Shown here: piece after piece, positions 1-7,309 of the stretch
Layout of the letters: every line of letters starts with the position of its first letter
Position numbering within the stretch: position 1 is the first letter of the stretch
Assembly: GCF_033963835.1 (NCBI RefSeq)
Contig: NZ_JAXBME010000028.1
Coordinates: forward strand, 1-37,907
Direction of reading: 5' to 3'
Length of the DNA stretch: 37,907 nt
Source: Cytobacillus sp. IB215665
GTDB taxonomy: Bacteria; Bacillota; Bacilli; Bacillales; SM2101
Translations under genes and position numbers: made by a program
Notes under the pieces: generated by a model
Databases searched by the model: none
The model's input: the letters and a program-made list of their open reading frames with translations, nothing else
Told to the model about the DNA's origin: nothing

Positions 1-2035
1 GCCTAGCGGACACACGCCCACGACATACAACCATGAAGCTATCAAAGTAAAAAGGTACATTCCAAAAGATACAGCAAAAGAGATCCTTAGTAGGCAGCAA
101 AGAATATTGGTAAATAGCCCTACTGGAAGTGGGAAAACTACAGCATTCCTAGACGCATTTAAGGAGTTAGAGAGCGAGAAGAATCACTTTTACATATTTT
201 CAGCACCTACCATAGCTCTTACGCTTCAAAATGCCACCAAGCATAAACTGATGTGCGTGAAGGGGCAAACTAAGAACCTGTTTAAAGAGGTAGCCAACTA
301 TGTTAGAAGTGGCAAGCGTATTTTTATCTCTACTTATGATATGGCTCCAGTGTTAGTTGAGTTTTTGCGAATGCTCAACGAGAACATGAAATTTAGTTTA
401 GTTGTAGATGAAATGCACAAATTTGTAACGGATTACGATTTGAATTATCGCTATGAAGCTATCAAAAACTTACATGAAATCAGCCACCAAGCTACATCAT
501 TCGTAGGGTTAAGTGGAACGATTGACGACATATACAAAAATGAGTTTGAAACGGTAATTGAAATTGATAACGGGAATCCTCAATCTCCATGTCAGGAATT
601 TGCTGTGTACACCTACGAAAAGAAGGCTGATTCTTTACCTGAGCTAGCTCAATTAATTGAGGTGTGGACGAGCAAGCGCAAATTATTGATATATATACAG
701 TCCAAAAAGCAGATTGAAAAACTTAAGAAGTTGCTACAACGCAAGGGGATAAAGGTACGAGCGATAAACGCTAATAGTAAGAGCAATCCAACGTATAAGC
801 AATTAGTAGATAGTGAGACTATTGATCCAGATGTACAAGTAGTTTTGACAACGAGCGTTATAGCTGATGGCGTGAACATTCAAAATGACGTTGAATGGGA
901 AGTTATTGCAGTCTGTAATGATTATTCGAACCTATTTAATTATTCATCTATTAAGCAAATATCAAATAGATTACGTAACACATATAGACGGTTCTCCATC
1001 TTCATGCAAGAGCCACGCAACAAGGATAAACAAAGGTTTGAACTAGAAAATGCGTACCAATTTCGCCTACGTTTAGCGAAGCAAATTGTTAATGAAATTA
1101 ATGGTCACCCTTACTTTGATCCTAGCTTATTTCGTTCAAGTATTATCGAACGAAGATATGGCATCTATCAAGGTATGGAAGGCTTGGAGATAGATACATT
1201 ATTCCTGCGTCACGCAGTGTCAGAAGAGCAAGAACGGTACTTTTATGGTTATCGGTTAGCCTTTATTGAAGCAGTAGAAAAAGCTCTTCACATGAAATCT
1301 GAAGGTATCTTGAACATATCCGAAGAGATCCGACAGAAAAAACTAGACTTAACATTCATTAGAGAAGTGTTACATGAGCTTGATGAGTTAGAAGAAGAGG
1401 AAAAAGAAAATAAATCCTCAAGTATTTCACAAGCATTCAGTCAAGACATATACAATGCCTTTCTTGAGGACGATGAGCCGAAACTAAATGAATTCAAGCA
1501 ATCAGTATTACCAATGCATTACTCTTGTTTATTTAAACTTACAAAAGTAGCAGACTACCCAACTTGTAAAAAAGTTGTTGCTCAAGTTAAGCGAGATGCC
1601 GATACACACGCATTTTATAACGCTGTTCGGAACTTAACCGAAGCTAACTATCTCATGGCATTATCTCGCCCCAGCAAGACAAAAAGAGTATTAGTAGGAT
1701 TACTAAAGCTGAATGAGTTTTTACCTAATGAAGATTTTGAAATGCGTATGAAGAAGATAGCTAAAAAGACTAAGACTACAAAGTCGGACGTAAAACTTGT
1801 TGTAAAAATGCTCGAAATAGAAAAAGCTCGAACTGAGTCAGTAAGATCTAAACGAGTTGTAGGTATTGTTGAACTTGAATCAATAGCAGAAAAATTTGAA
1901 TTATCAACTGTAATTATTCAATCAGTAGCATTGAATTATAGTAAGGCAAAAGGTAAGACATTTGAAGCTGTCATTAAGAGTAAATTTGCACAGATTGAGA
2001 ACCGTACAAAAAAGGGGTTAGAAACGTTGATTTAA
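1..2035 (+). CDS. Primase-helicase, C-terminal part (continues from 36934 across the circle join)
   Basis: This is the 3' two thirds of a protein of about 988 residues that begins at the GTG at 36934 and crosses the join (codon frame 2, 5, 8...). Here it is a superfamily 2 helicase: Walker A NSPTGSGKT (about 349-357 of the whole protein), the DEAH-like box DEMH (about 447-450), motif III SGT, a motif V-like stretch TTSVIADGVNI and a motif VI-like QISNRLR. The last 300 residues are charged and unassigned. It probably unwinds the replication fork or opens the origin for phage DNA synthesis. The TTG at 107 lies just before the Walker A and is not a plausible start, because the frame is open upstream to the window edge. 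It is the last gene of the early replication operon. Confidence 0.9.
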   Translation, partial: PSGHTPTTYNHEAIKVKRYIPKDTAKEILSRQQRILVNSPTGSGKTTAFLDAFKELESEKNHFYIFSAPTIALTLQNATKHKLMCVKGQTKNLFKEVANYVRSGKRIFISTYDMAPVLVEFLRMLNENMKFSLVVDEMHKFVTDYDLNYRYEAIKNLHEISHQATSFVGLSGTIDDIYKNEFETVIEIDNGNPQSPCQEFAVYTYEKKADSLPELAQLIEVWTSKRKLLIYIQSKKQIEKLKKLLQRKGIKVRAINANSKSNPTYKQLVDSETIDPDVQVVLTTSVIADGVNIQNDVEWEVIAVCNDYSNLFNYSSIKQISNRLRNTYRRFSIFMQEPRNKDKQRFELENAYQFRLRLAKQIVNEINGHPYFDPSLFRSSIIERRYGIYQGMEGLEIDTLFLRHAVSEEQERYFYGYRLAFIEAVEKALHMKSEGILNISEEIRQKKLDLTFIREVLHELDELEEEEKENKSSSISQAFSQDIYNAFLEDDEPKLNEFKQSVLPMHYSCLFKLTKVADYPTCKKVVAQVKRDADTHAFYNAVRNLTEANYLMALSRPSKTKRVLVGLLKLNEFLPNEDFEMRMKKIAKKTKTTKSDVKLVVKMLEIEKARTESVRSKRVVGIVELESIAEKFELSTVIIQSVALNYSKAKGKTFEAVIKSKFAQIENRTKKGLETLI

Positions 2036-2046
2036 TAGCATTTAGG

Positions 2047-2111
2047 CATGACAGTTAAGGTCCATAACTGTTAGTAATATATAAACAAATTTAATGGACT
2101 TAATTGTCATG
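2047..2111. repeat. Imperfect inverted repeat, 19/18 bp arms
   Basis: The left arm 2047-2065 (CATGACAGTTAAGGTCCAT) and the right arm 2094-2111 (ATGGACTTAATTGTCATG) are near-perfect reverse complements, with one base gap and one mismatch, separated by 28 bases. No T-run follows the right arm, so a simple terminator is unlikely. It lies in the 190-base gap between the primase-helicase and the next gene. It may be a protein-binding dyad, an RNA hairpin controlling the downstream genes, or an origin element. Confidence 0.6.
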
Positions 2112-2226
2112 GTAAAACGTTGATATACCAAGGGTTACAGCGTTTCAAAATGCACATAAATTAAATGCAAAATGGATAGCTCCAAAACAGGGTATTTTTT
2201 CTACAAATTGTGGGGGTGAAATAGCC

Positions 2227-2499
2227 ATGAAAAACGACCAAATTATTAAGAGAACAATGACGAAAATCATTAATTTCTTACTAGGTATAGACCAAGAGAT
2301 TAATTTAAAAATAAATGACTGGTTGAAACATGATGATATAGCTTTTCAACAGACTGTGAATTTGTTTAACAAGCTCGCTGATAACGGTTGGAGTGATCAC
2401 CATGATAGCTTTACAGATTATGAGTGTGAGAGAACAGATGAAATATCAGCAGAGCTATACAAAAGGGCTATGTCTTACTTCAAAGGAGTGGCAGCATGA
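2227..2499 (+). CDS. Hypothetical protein, 90 aa
   Basis: A small, mostly helical and charged protein with no domain I recognise. It starts at an ATG preceded by a GGGGGTGAA ribosome site (2212-2220). Its stop overlaps the start of the ERCC4-type nuclease by four bases, so the two are probably translated together. It opens a three-gene unit (this gene, nuclease, sigma-like regulator) downstream of the primase-helicase, which suggests a role in phage DNA replication or the early-late switch. No signal peptide or membrane segment is visible. Confidence 0.75.
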   Translation: MKNDQIIKRTMTKIINFLLGIDQEINLKINDWLKHDDIAFQQTVNLFNKLADNGWSDHHDSFTDYECERTDEISAELYKRAMSYFKGVAA

Positions 2500-3029
2500 A
2501 TACAGCATTTCAAACAGAATATACCGATACAGAGATGAAGAAAATTATAAAATCCCTTGTTATTCTAACTGATTCACGTGAACAAAAGAATTCCCACATA
2601 TTAGAGTATTTCGACAAGAAGAAGATTCCTTACAAACAGAAAACAATCAAAACTGGTGATTATACTGCAATGATTCCTAAGAATGAGGAACTAGGCATCA
2701 TGCGTGATATATATTTGAACGCTGCTATTGAGCGAAAGAACAGCGTAGACGAATTAGTTCAATCTATCAAAGATCGTACAAGGTTCGAGAATGAATTAAT
2801 ACGAGCTTCAAAGATACCATTTTTAATGATTGTCGAAGATATGGATGGTTACAGAAAAATAGTAATGGGTGAATACAGAAGTCAATATAAAGCAAAATCA
2901 GTCTTAGCCAGTTTAAAAGCGTTTGAAGCAAGATATAACTTTACGACTGTGTTTCTTGATCCAATGCTCACGGGAAATTACATTTATTATCACTTATTGT
3001 ATAGGGCTAGGGAGGTGCTTCAAGGATGA
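2496..3029 (+). CDS. ERCC4-domain nuclease
   Basis: This 177-residue protein has the XPF/ERCC4 nuclease signature: LTDSREQ near residue 25, TGDYTAM near 50, and the catalytic IERKNSVDEL (ERKxxxD) near 80, followed by LIRASKIPFLMIVED and a basic stretch. ERCC4-type nucleases cut branched DNA such as flaps, forks and Holliday junctions. Here it may resolve recombination intermediates before packaging, the place often held by RuvC- or VRR-NUC-type enzymes in related phages. It has only the nuclease domain, with no clear tandem helix-hairpin-helix. It overlaps both neighbours by four bases. Confidence 0.88.
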   Translation: MNTAFQTEYTDTEMKKIIKSLVILTDSREQKNSHILEYFDKKKIPYKQKTIKTGDYTAMIPKNEELGIMRDIYLNAAIERKNSVDELVQSIKDRTRFENELIRASKIPFLMIVEDMDGYRKIVMGEYRSQYKAKSVLASLKAFEARYNFTTVFLDPMLTGNYIYYHLLYRAREVLQG

Positions 3030-3442
3030 GTTTACAACTACAATTTGAATCATACGTTGATCTTTGCAGAGAGATTGCAATATTAGAAGATACGGTATTT
3101 TCCTTACAGAAAGAAGCTGAATTCTGGTGGGTTGGTGGTCATGGGTTTAGGCTAGTCACAATGGATAATGCAGCAGAGCGAGTTGAAAAGCTCAACAAAA
3201 AGATAAACACATATCAAAAGCTCCTGGACTTGAAAGTTAGACTTAAAGAAAGTATTGATAAACACCTTAGTAAAATGAAAGGGTTAGAATACAAAGTTGC
3301 ATACCTTCGCTTTGTGGAAAGAAAGAGTTTGAAGACAATAGCTGAAGAACTTGACTATTCATATGATCACATTAGACGGGTGAGTAGTAGAATAAAGATG
3401 CCACATATAAGCCACAGCGCTATTGAACAAAACGTTATATAA
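3026..3442 (+). CDS. Sigma-factor-like late transcription regulator (ArpU/RinA/Xpf type)
   Basis: A 138-residue protein with a long N-terminal coiled helix and a C-terminal sigma region 4-like helix-turn-helix (VAYLRFVERKSLKTIAEELD followed by YSYDHIRRVSSRIK). Proteins of this shape sit at the end of early operons of Gram-positive temperate phages and turn on the packaging, head and tail genes. Its position fits: last of the early run, followed by a terminator (3488-3516) and then the late block. The start ATG overlaps the nuclease stop. The exact family cannot be fixed without a search. Confidence 0.75.
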   Translation: MSLQLQFESYVDLCREIAILEDTVFSLQKEAEFWWVGGHGFRLVTMDNAAERVEKLNKKINTYQKLLDLKVRLKESIDKHLSKMKGLEYKVAYLRFVERKSLKTIAEELDYSYDHIRRVSSRIKMPHISHSAIEQNVI

Positions 3443-3487
3443 TATTAGTAAGTTAAATTTTGAAGAAAATAATATAGTCATTTAGTT

Positions 3488-3516
3488 AAGTCTACTCCGA
3501 CAAGAGTAGGCTTTTT
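3488..3516 (+). terminator. Rho-independent terminator
   Basis: The stem AAGTCTACTC / GAGTAGGCTT (one G-T pair), a six-base loop and a run of T. It ends the primase-helicase to regulator transcript. Confidence 0.85.
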
Positions 3517-3575
3517 ATTAAAGGGATTATTGTAAATATATAGAATTGGTTAATATAACAACTTTGTGAGGTGAT

Positions 3576-3734
3576 ATGATGAGATTTAATAGTGGTGATG
3601 ATACACTTAGACCAGGTGGAGCACGTAGTAACAATATTGGTGATGAACCCCTTCCAACTGGTGAAAGATTATATTCAAATCAAGATGAACCTATAGGAGG
3701 GTTTATGCCTCCAATTGATCCTGAAATGGGCTAA
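3576..3734 (+). CDS. Small glycine/proline/aspartate-rich protein, 52 aa
   Basis: The start is ATG at 3576 (or the in-frame ATG at 3579), behind the GTGAGGTG ribosome site at 3566-3573. The product is hydrophilic, has no signal peptide, and carries GDEPLPTGE, QDEPIGGF and PPIDPEMG. I know no family for it. With the next small gene it forms a two-gene unit isolated by terminators on both sides (3488-3516 and 3885-3912), so it probably has its own promoter. The DEP-L-P-x-G-E pattern resembles the end of the predicted AimP (DEPVPGD), which may be chance. Confidence 0.6.
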   Translation: MMRFNSGDDTLRPGGARSNNIGDEPLPTGERLYSNQDEPIGGFMPPIDPEMG

Positions 3735-3752
3735 CTTGAAAGGGTGTATAAC

Positions 3753-3869
3753 ATGAACCATAGTGAAGGTGGAGGACCAACAGTTAAACCTGGAGGGCAT
3801 CATTTAGATCCGATTGAACCAGGTGGCGGTAAGTTCTTAGATCCGATTGAACCTGATACAGGCGGTTAA
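3753..3869 (+). CDS. Small repeat protein, 38 aa
   Basis: ATG at 3753 with an AAAGGGTG ribosome site. The protein is glycine-rich and contains a tandem repeat: HHLDPIEPGGG then KFLDPIEPDTGG. There is no signal peptide or membrane segment. It follows the 52-residue gene after 18 bases and is closed by a terminator, so the pair is one unit. The composition (Asp, Pro, Glu, Gly) is like its neighbour and unlike the rest of the genome. Function unknown. Confidence 0.55.
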   Translation: MNHSEGGGPTVKPGGHHLDPIEPGGGKFLDPIEPDTGG

Positions 3870-3884
3870 TAAATATTGAGTTAC

Positions 3885-3912
3885 AAAGTCTATCCGATGG
3901 GTAGGCTTTTTA
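3885..3912 (+). terminator. Rho-independent terminator
   Basis: The stem AAAGTCTATCC / GGGTAGGCTTT with two G-T pairs, a three-base loop GAT and a T-run. It separates the small-protein pair from the packaging genes. Confidence 0.8.
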
Positions 3913-3956
3913 TATTGTGCACAATGTAAAATGTAAGGGAGGTGTCTTATCTAGCT

Positions 3957-4355
3957 ATGTTAGACGAAAGAAAGATATTAGCTATTAACTTACTCGTTGA
4001 TGGGGGACTACAGAAAACTGAGATCGCAAAGCAGATTGGAGTAAGTAGGCAAACCTTGTACGATTGGATGGGGAATGATAAGGAGTTTATTGCAGAGCTT
4101 AACAGGCGTTTACAAGGGTATAAAATTTTGTGTGAAAAAGCTATTGATAGTAGATTAGAAAATGCTTTGAAAGAACTGTGGACTTTGCAACAAAAGACTA
4201 ATAACAGCAAGGTAAAGGCTGACGTGCTCAAGTACTTTGTTGATAGAGCATTAGGCAAGCCAACGACTAAGCATGAAATAGAAGCTTCTACAGTTGCACC
4301 TAAAACTACTGATGGTGACGTATTAGAAAAAGAGTTTGAAGAGGATGAAGATTAA
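3957..4355 (+). CDS. terS: Terminase small subunit (phBC6A51-like)
   Basis: A 132-residue protein with an N-terminal helix-turn-helix (GLQKTEIAKQIGVSRQTLYDWM), a helical middle and an acidic tail. This is the layout of small terminase subunits that recognise the packaging site and feed DNA to the large subunit. I start it at ATG 3957, about 12 bases after AAGGGAGGTG. The upstream in-frame GTG at 3942 lies inside that ribosome site. The large subunit is 1.2 kb downstream, with a resolvase and a small gene between. The helix-turn-helix also resembles transposase N-termini, but no transposase core follows. Confidence 0.8.
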   Translation: MLDERKILAINLLVDGGLQKTEIAKQIGVSRQTLYDWMGNDKEFIAELNRRLQGYKILCEKAIDSRLENALKELWTLQQKTNNSKVKADVLKYFVDRALGKPTTKHEIEASTVAPKTTDGDVLEKEFEEDED

Positions 4356-4365
4356 ACACTAGATG

Positions 4366-4387
4366 TCTAAAAGTTACTAGTTTTAGA
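4366..4387. repeat. Short inverted repeat TCTAAAA-N8-TTTTAGA
   Basis: Perfect 7-bp arms 11 bases after the small terminase stop. Only A and T follow, so it is a weak terminator or a protein-binding dyad. Confidence 0.5.
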
Positions 4388-4410
4388 TAAAATATGAATG
4401 ATATGGTTAA

Positions 4411-4492
4411 ATGTATAAAATATGCGCTTTACATCGTCTGAAAGATAGTCTAAAATAAAATGTATAAAAGTCTTTTAAACTTTTGGACGATG
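4411..4492. other. Candidate recombination (res) site of the adjacent resolvase
   Basis: The stretch just before the resolvase has a direct repeat ATGTATAAAA (4411-4420 and 4460-4469), an inverted pair CATCGTC (4432-4438) / GACGATG (4486-4492), and an inner dyad AAAAGT/ACTTTT. Small serine resolvases usually act at a res site of about 100 bp next to their own gene, so this is the natural candidate. The subsite order is not proven. Confidence 0.4.
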
Positions 4493-4508
4493 AAGGGAAG
4501 CGTTAAAT

Positions 4509-5072
4509 ATGGCGGTAATCGGATATGCACGTGTAAGCACAAAGGACCAAAAGTTAGATATTCAAGTAGATAAGCTACAAGAATACGGAGTAGACAAGAT
4601 ATTCATGGAGAAGTATAGCGGCAGTACTGCCGAACGTGAGGAACTAGTTAAGGCGTTAGATTATCTTCGTGAAGGGGATACACTGGTGGTGTATAAGATA
4701 GATCGTCTAGCTCGTTCTACGTTTGACCTACATAGGATAGCTAGGGACTTACAAGAAAGAGGGATAAGACTTGTATTCATTAAAGAACAAATAGACTTTA
4801 ATCTATCGACTGGTAGAATGCTCTTTACAATGTTAGGTGCGATTGCTGAATTTGAAAGAGACATAATCAACGAGAGAACAGCAGAAGGACGAGAGCGAGC
4901 GAAGGCGCAAGGCAAGCACATGGGACGACCATCACAAGATCCAAAGAAAGTGAAACAAGCATTGAAGTTATTCCATGAAAGAGAAACAAACGGAATGAGC
5001 GTAAATGATATTGCAAAGGTAACAGGTGTACCTCGTTCAACAATATATGCAGAGGTAAAAAAGAATAAGTAA
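4509..5072 (+). CDS. Serine recombinase (resolvase/invertase family)
   Basis: A 187-residue small serine recombinase. The catalytic serine is in YARVSTKDQ (Ser10), with the conserved IDRLARS near residue 64, GRMLFTMLGAIAEFERDII near 105, RERAKAQGKHMGRP near 132, and a C-terminal helix-turn-helix (MSVNDIAKVTGVPRSTIYAEV). Length and layout match Tn3-type resolvases and DNA invertases, not large serine integrases. On a circular element kept as a plasmid it most likely resolves multimers to monomers. It sits alone between the small and large terminase genes, with its own terminator. No invertible segment was noticed nearby. Confidence 0.9.
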   Translation: MAVIGYARVSTKDQKLDIQVDKLQEYGVDKIFMEKYSGSTAEREELVKALDYLREGDTLVVYKIDRLARSTFDLHRIARDLQERGIRLVFIKEQIDFNLSTGRMLFTMLGAIAEFERDIINERTAEGRERAKAQGKHMGRPSQDPKKVKQALKLFHERETNGMSVNDIAKVTGVPRSTIYAEVKKNK

Positions 5073-5075
5073 AAC

Positions 5076-5104
5076 AAGGCTGTCACTTATGGCAGTCTTT
5101 TCTT
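5076..5104 (+). terminator. Rho-independent terminator after the resolvase
   Basis: The stem AAGGCTGTC / GGCAGTCTT, a six-base loop ACTTAT and a T-rich tail. Confidence 0.75.
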
Positions 5105-5245
5105 GTGGGGTAGGGGTGCTTCTATTTCAGAACTCGCACAGGGCGTAGGATTAGCCCCAACAATTTTTTATATAATTTTCAAACTTCCAAAAAAGGAAGG
5201 AATCTCCTTTTGTCGAATTGTAGTAGATGGAAAGGGGGTAAAAAT

Positions 5246-5518
5246 ATGGCGAAAACAGCACTAGAGTTAGTTGAATTAGGAAAATTGGTGGCTGAAAGAA
5301 ATAAAAAACCTGCTATGTATGACGGGTACTATATTACAGGTGCGGAATATGAAGAGTGGATTTCTAGAGTTATCTTCTATTTACATGACAATAAAGATAA
5401 ATTTCCTGATTTTCTGTATGAAAAAGTAACTAAAGCTGCAGAGCAAGCTGTAGGGAATGGACCTGAATATTTCAATGAAATAATAGGCGTTTTGACAGTA
5501 GCTGCAGAAAGAGAATAA
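5246..5518 (+). CDS. Hypothetical protein, 90 aa
   Basis: I start this at ATG 5246, seven to eight bases after AAAGGGGG; the in-frame codon at 5210 has no ribosome site. The product is soluble and mostly helical (MAKTALELVELGKLVAERN...). No domain is recognised. It lies between the resolvase terminator and a terminator just before the large terminase, so it may be its own transcript or part of packaging. There is no membrane or signal segment. Confidence 0.65.
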   Translation: MAKTALELVELGKLVAERNKKPAMYDGYYITGAEYEEWISRVIFYLHDNKDKFPDFLYEKVTKAAEQAVGNGPEYFNEIIGVLTVAAERE

Positions 5519-5536
5519 TTATATGTTTTAAGAGTT

Positions 5537-5561
5537 AAAGCATCCCAAGGGGTGCTTTTTC
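5537..5561 (+). terminator. Hairpin and T-run directly before terL
   Basis: AAAGCATCCC / GGGGTGCTTT with a very short loop, followed by TTTTT. It ends three bases before the terL ATG, so it may limit late transcription or fold over the start region. Confidence 0.7.
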
Positions 5562-5563
5562 TT

Positions 5564-7306
5564 ATGGAGGTGACGACAATCGAATTCAATACACCTGAAA
5601 ATAGAAAAGTCATGCGGAAATATTTAATTAAGTTATTTGGCAAAGACAAAGCAAAGGAACTGATGCTGAAAAATAAAGATAACCTATTCGGTGAAAACTC
5701 CCTTGCCTATGCATTAGGTAAACGGTCGATTGAATTCTTTTGTCAGTATTTCCTTCAAGATGTGTTTGTACCAAAAGAAAGCAATGAAGCTGCCGAACTA
5801 GCCGACTTCCATTTTGAAATGTGGGAAGACCTTGAAAGCATGTTCTTGAAAGATGGATTTGATAAGTTACTGGAGATATTACCGAGGGGATCATCAAAAT
5901 CTACTACTTGTGACTTTGCACTTGCAGTATGGGTGCATTGCTACAGATATTCAATATATACCTTAGTTGCAGGGAAAACGGAACTTGATGCTATACAGTT
6001 TACGGCTCAAACGAGAAATGCATTTGAGGAAAACCCATATATTATAAATACCTTTGGTAAATTACTTGATCCTACTTCAAGAAAATATACCGTCAATAAG
6101 CTTGAGCTTGAACTCACGAATGGAACAATGATACAAGCCATATCATCAACATCATCAATGCGTGGGAAGAAGTACACTCACAAGGGCGTGGGCTATCGTC
6201 CAACATTGGTCATTGCGGATGACTATCAATCTAGAGCTGACATTCTCACCCAAGAAGCAAGGGATAAGAAGTATAGGACGTTCATGGAGGACGTAAAGTA
6301 TGTAGGTACTAGGTCGGTCTATCGTGGAAAGAAGAAAATCAAGATGGCTACAAAATTTGTGGTCCTGGGAACAATTCTTCACAATGATTGCTTAATGAGT
6401 AGGCTTGCAAAGAATCCACAGTACAAGCGAATTATCAAGACTGGCGTTATGGTGGACGATATAGACGAATATTTTAACACTGGCTTGTGGGAACAATTTA
6501 GGAAAATCCTTTTTGATAAAAAACTTGATGATCCAGTAGCCTATGCTGATGAATTTTATTACCAACATGAACAAGATATGCAATTCCCTGTGTTATGGCC
6601 TAGCTTTTGGAGTTGCCTTGAACTTGCCAAAGATTATTACGAAGATCCAGTATCGTTTAAACAGGAAATGCAAAATGACGCTTCAAGCATTGGAATAAAG
6701 GTGTTTCATCAAATTCATTCTGTGCCCAGGGAGCAAATTGAGCAAAAAGAGTTTGTCAAAACAATTCTTGTATGTGATCCTGCAACTGGAACAACAGCCA
6801 AGCATGACCATACTGCCCTTGTGGTTGGTTCAAAAGCAATCAATGGCTTTAAATATGCAAGAAAATCCAAGCTCATTAAAGTCGAGTTTGACGATTATAT
6901 AAGCGAATGTATAAAGCTCATAAAAGAGTATCCTGACATTACTCATGTGTGGATAGAAAAGCAGACCTACAATGGTGCTGATGTGAGGGAGCTACAAAAA
7001 CAAATTGATGCAGATGATGGATTGAAACGTAGAAATATCGAAATCATAAACGAACATCAAAGTAAAAATAAAGAGAACAAGATCAAGGCGATTGCTGGCA
7101 AAATCAACAATGGCTTTTTTGTATTTGCGAAAGAAGATGAAGAGTTTACTAATCAGATATTGAACTATGCAGGGGAGAACTTTTCTCCTGATGGTGACGA
7201 TGCTCCAGACGTTACTGCCGAGTTTGACCGTTTAATTGATGAATTAAATGTAATTCAGTATATAACCTTGCAGGATAAAAAAATGCTCTTTGGAGGAAGG
7301 AGGTAA
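5564..7306 (+). CDS. terL: Terminase large subunit
   Basis: The packaging motor ATPase and nuclease, about 580 residues. The Walker A-like motif is LPRGSSKST (about 105-113), Walker B is LVIADDY (about 215-221), the coupling region includes VVLGTILHND, and the RNase H-like nuclease begins at LVCDPATGTT (about 403) with later acidic residues in DDAPDVTAEFDR. It drives DNA into the prohead through the portal, whose gene follows three bases later. The start is uncertain: ATG 5564 has no ribosome site in front, while GGAGG (5566-5570) lies inside the first codons, so a start further in, even a rare ATC at 5579, is possible. Confidence 0.95.
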   Translation: MEVTTIEFNTPENRKVMRKYLIKLFGKDKAKELMLKNKDNLFGENSLAYALGKRSIEFFCQYFLQDVFVPKESNEAAELADFHFEMWEDLESMFLKDGFDKLLEILPRGSSKSTTCDFALAVWVHCYRYSIYTLVAGKTELDAIQFTAQTRNAFEENPYIINTFGKLLDPTSRKYTVNKLELELTNGTMIQAISSTSSMRGKKYTHKGVGYRPTLVIADDYQSRADILTQEARDKKYRTFMEDVKYVGTRSVYRGKKKIKMATKFVVLGTILHNDCLMSRLAKNPQYKRIIKTGVMVDDIDEYFNTGLWEQFRKILFDKKLDDPVAYADEFYYQHEQDMQFPVLWPSFWSCLELAKDYYEDPVSFKQEMQNDASSIGIKVFHQIHSVPREQIEQKEFVKTILVCDPATGTTAKHDHTALVVGSKAINGFKYARKSKLIKVEFDDYISECIKLIKEYPDITHVWIEKQTYNGADVRELQKQIDADDGLKRRNIEIINEHQSKNKENKIKAIAGKINNGFFVFAKEDEEFTNQILNYAGENFSPDGDDAPDVTAEFDRLIDELNVIQYITLQDKKMLFGGRR

Positions 7307-7309
7307 ATA

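Noticed and set aside
1-42. Phage terminal repeat or cos-type end
   Set aside because: The repeat lies inside an intact gene and is best explained as overlap from circular assembly.
107-2035. A 642-residue helicase starting with TTG at 107
   Set aside because: The start lies at the Walker A motif and the frame is open upstream and across the circle join to GTG 36934.
3957-4355. Transposase fragment, from its helix-turn-helix
   Set aside because: No catalytic core or inverted repeats; size and place fit the terminase small subunit.
4661-5086. A 141-residue - strand gene opposite the resolvase
   Set aside because: It is a shadow of the resolvase, which has clear family motifs; the reverse product has no plausible domain or ribosome site.
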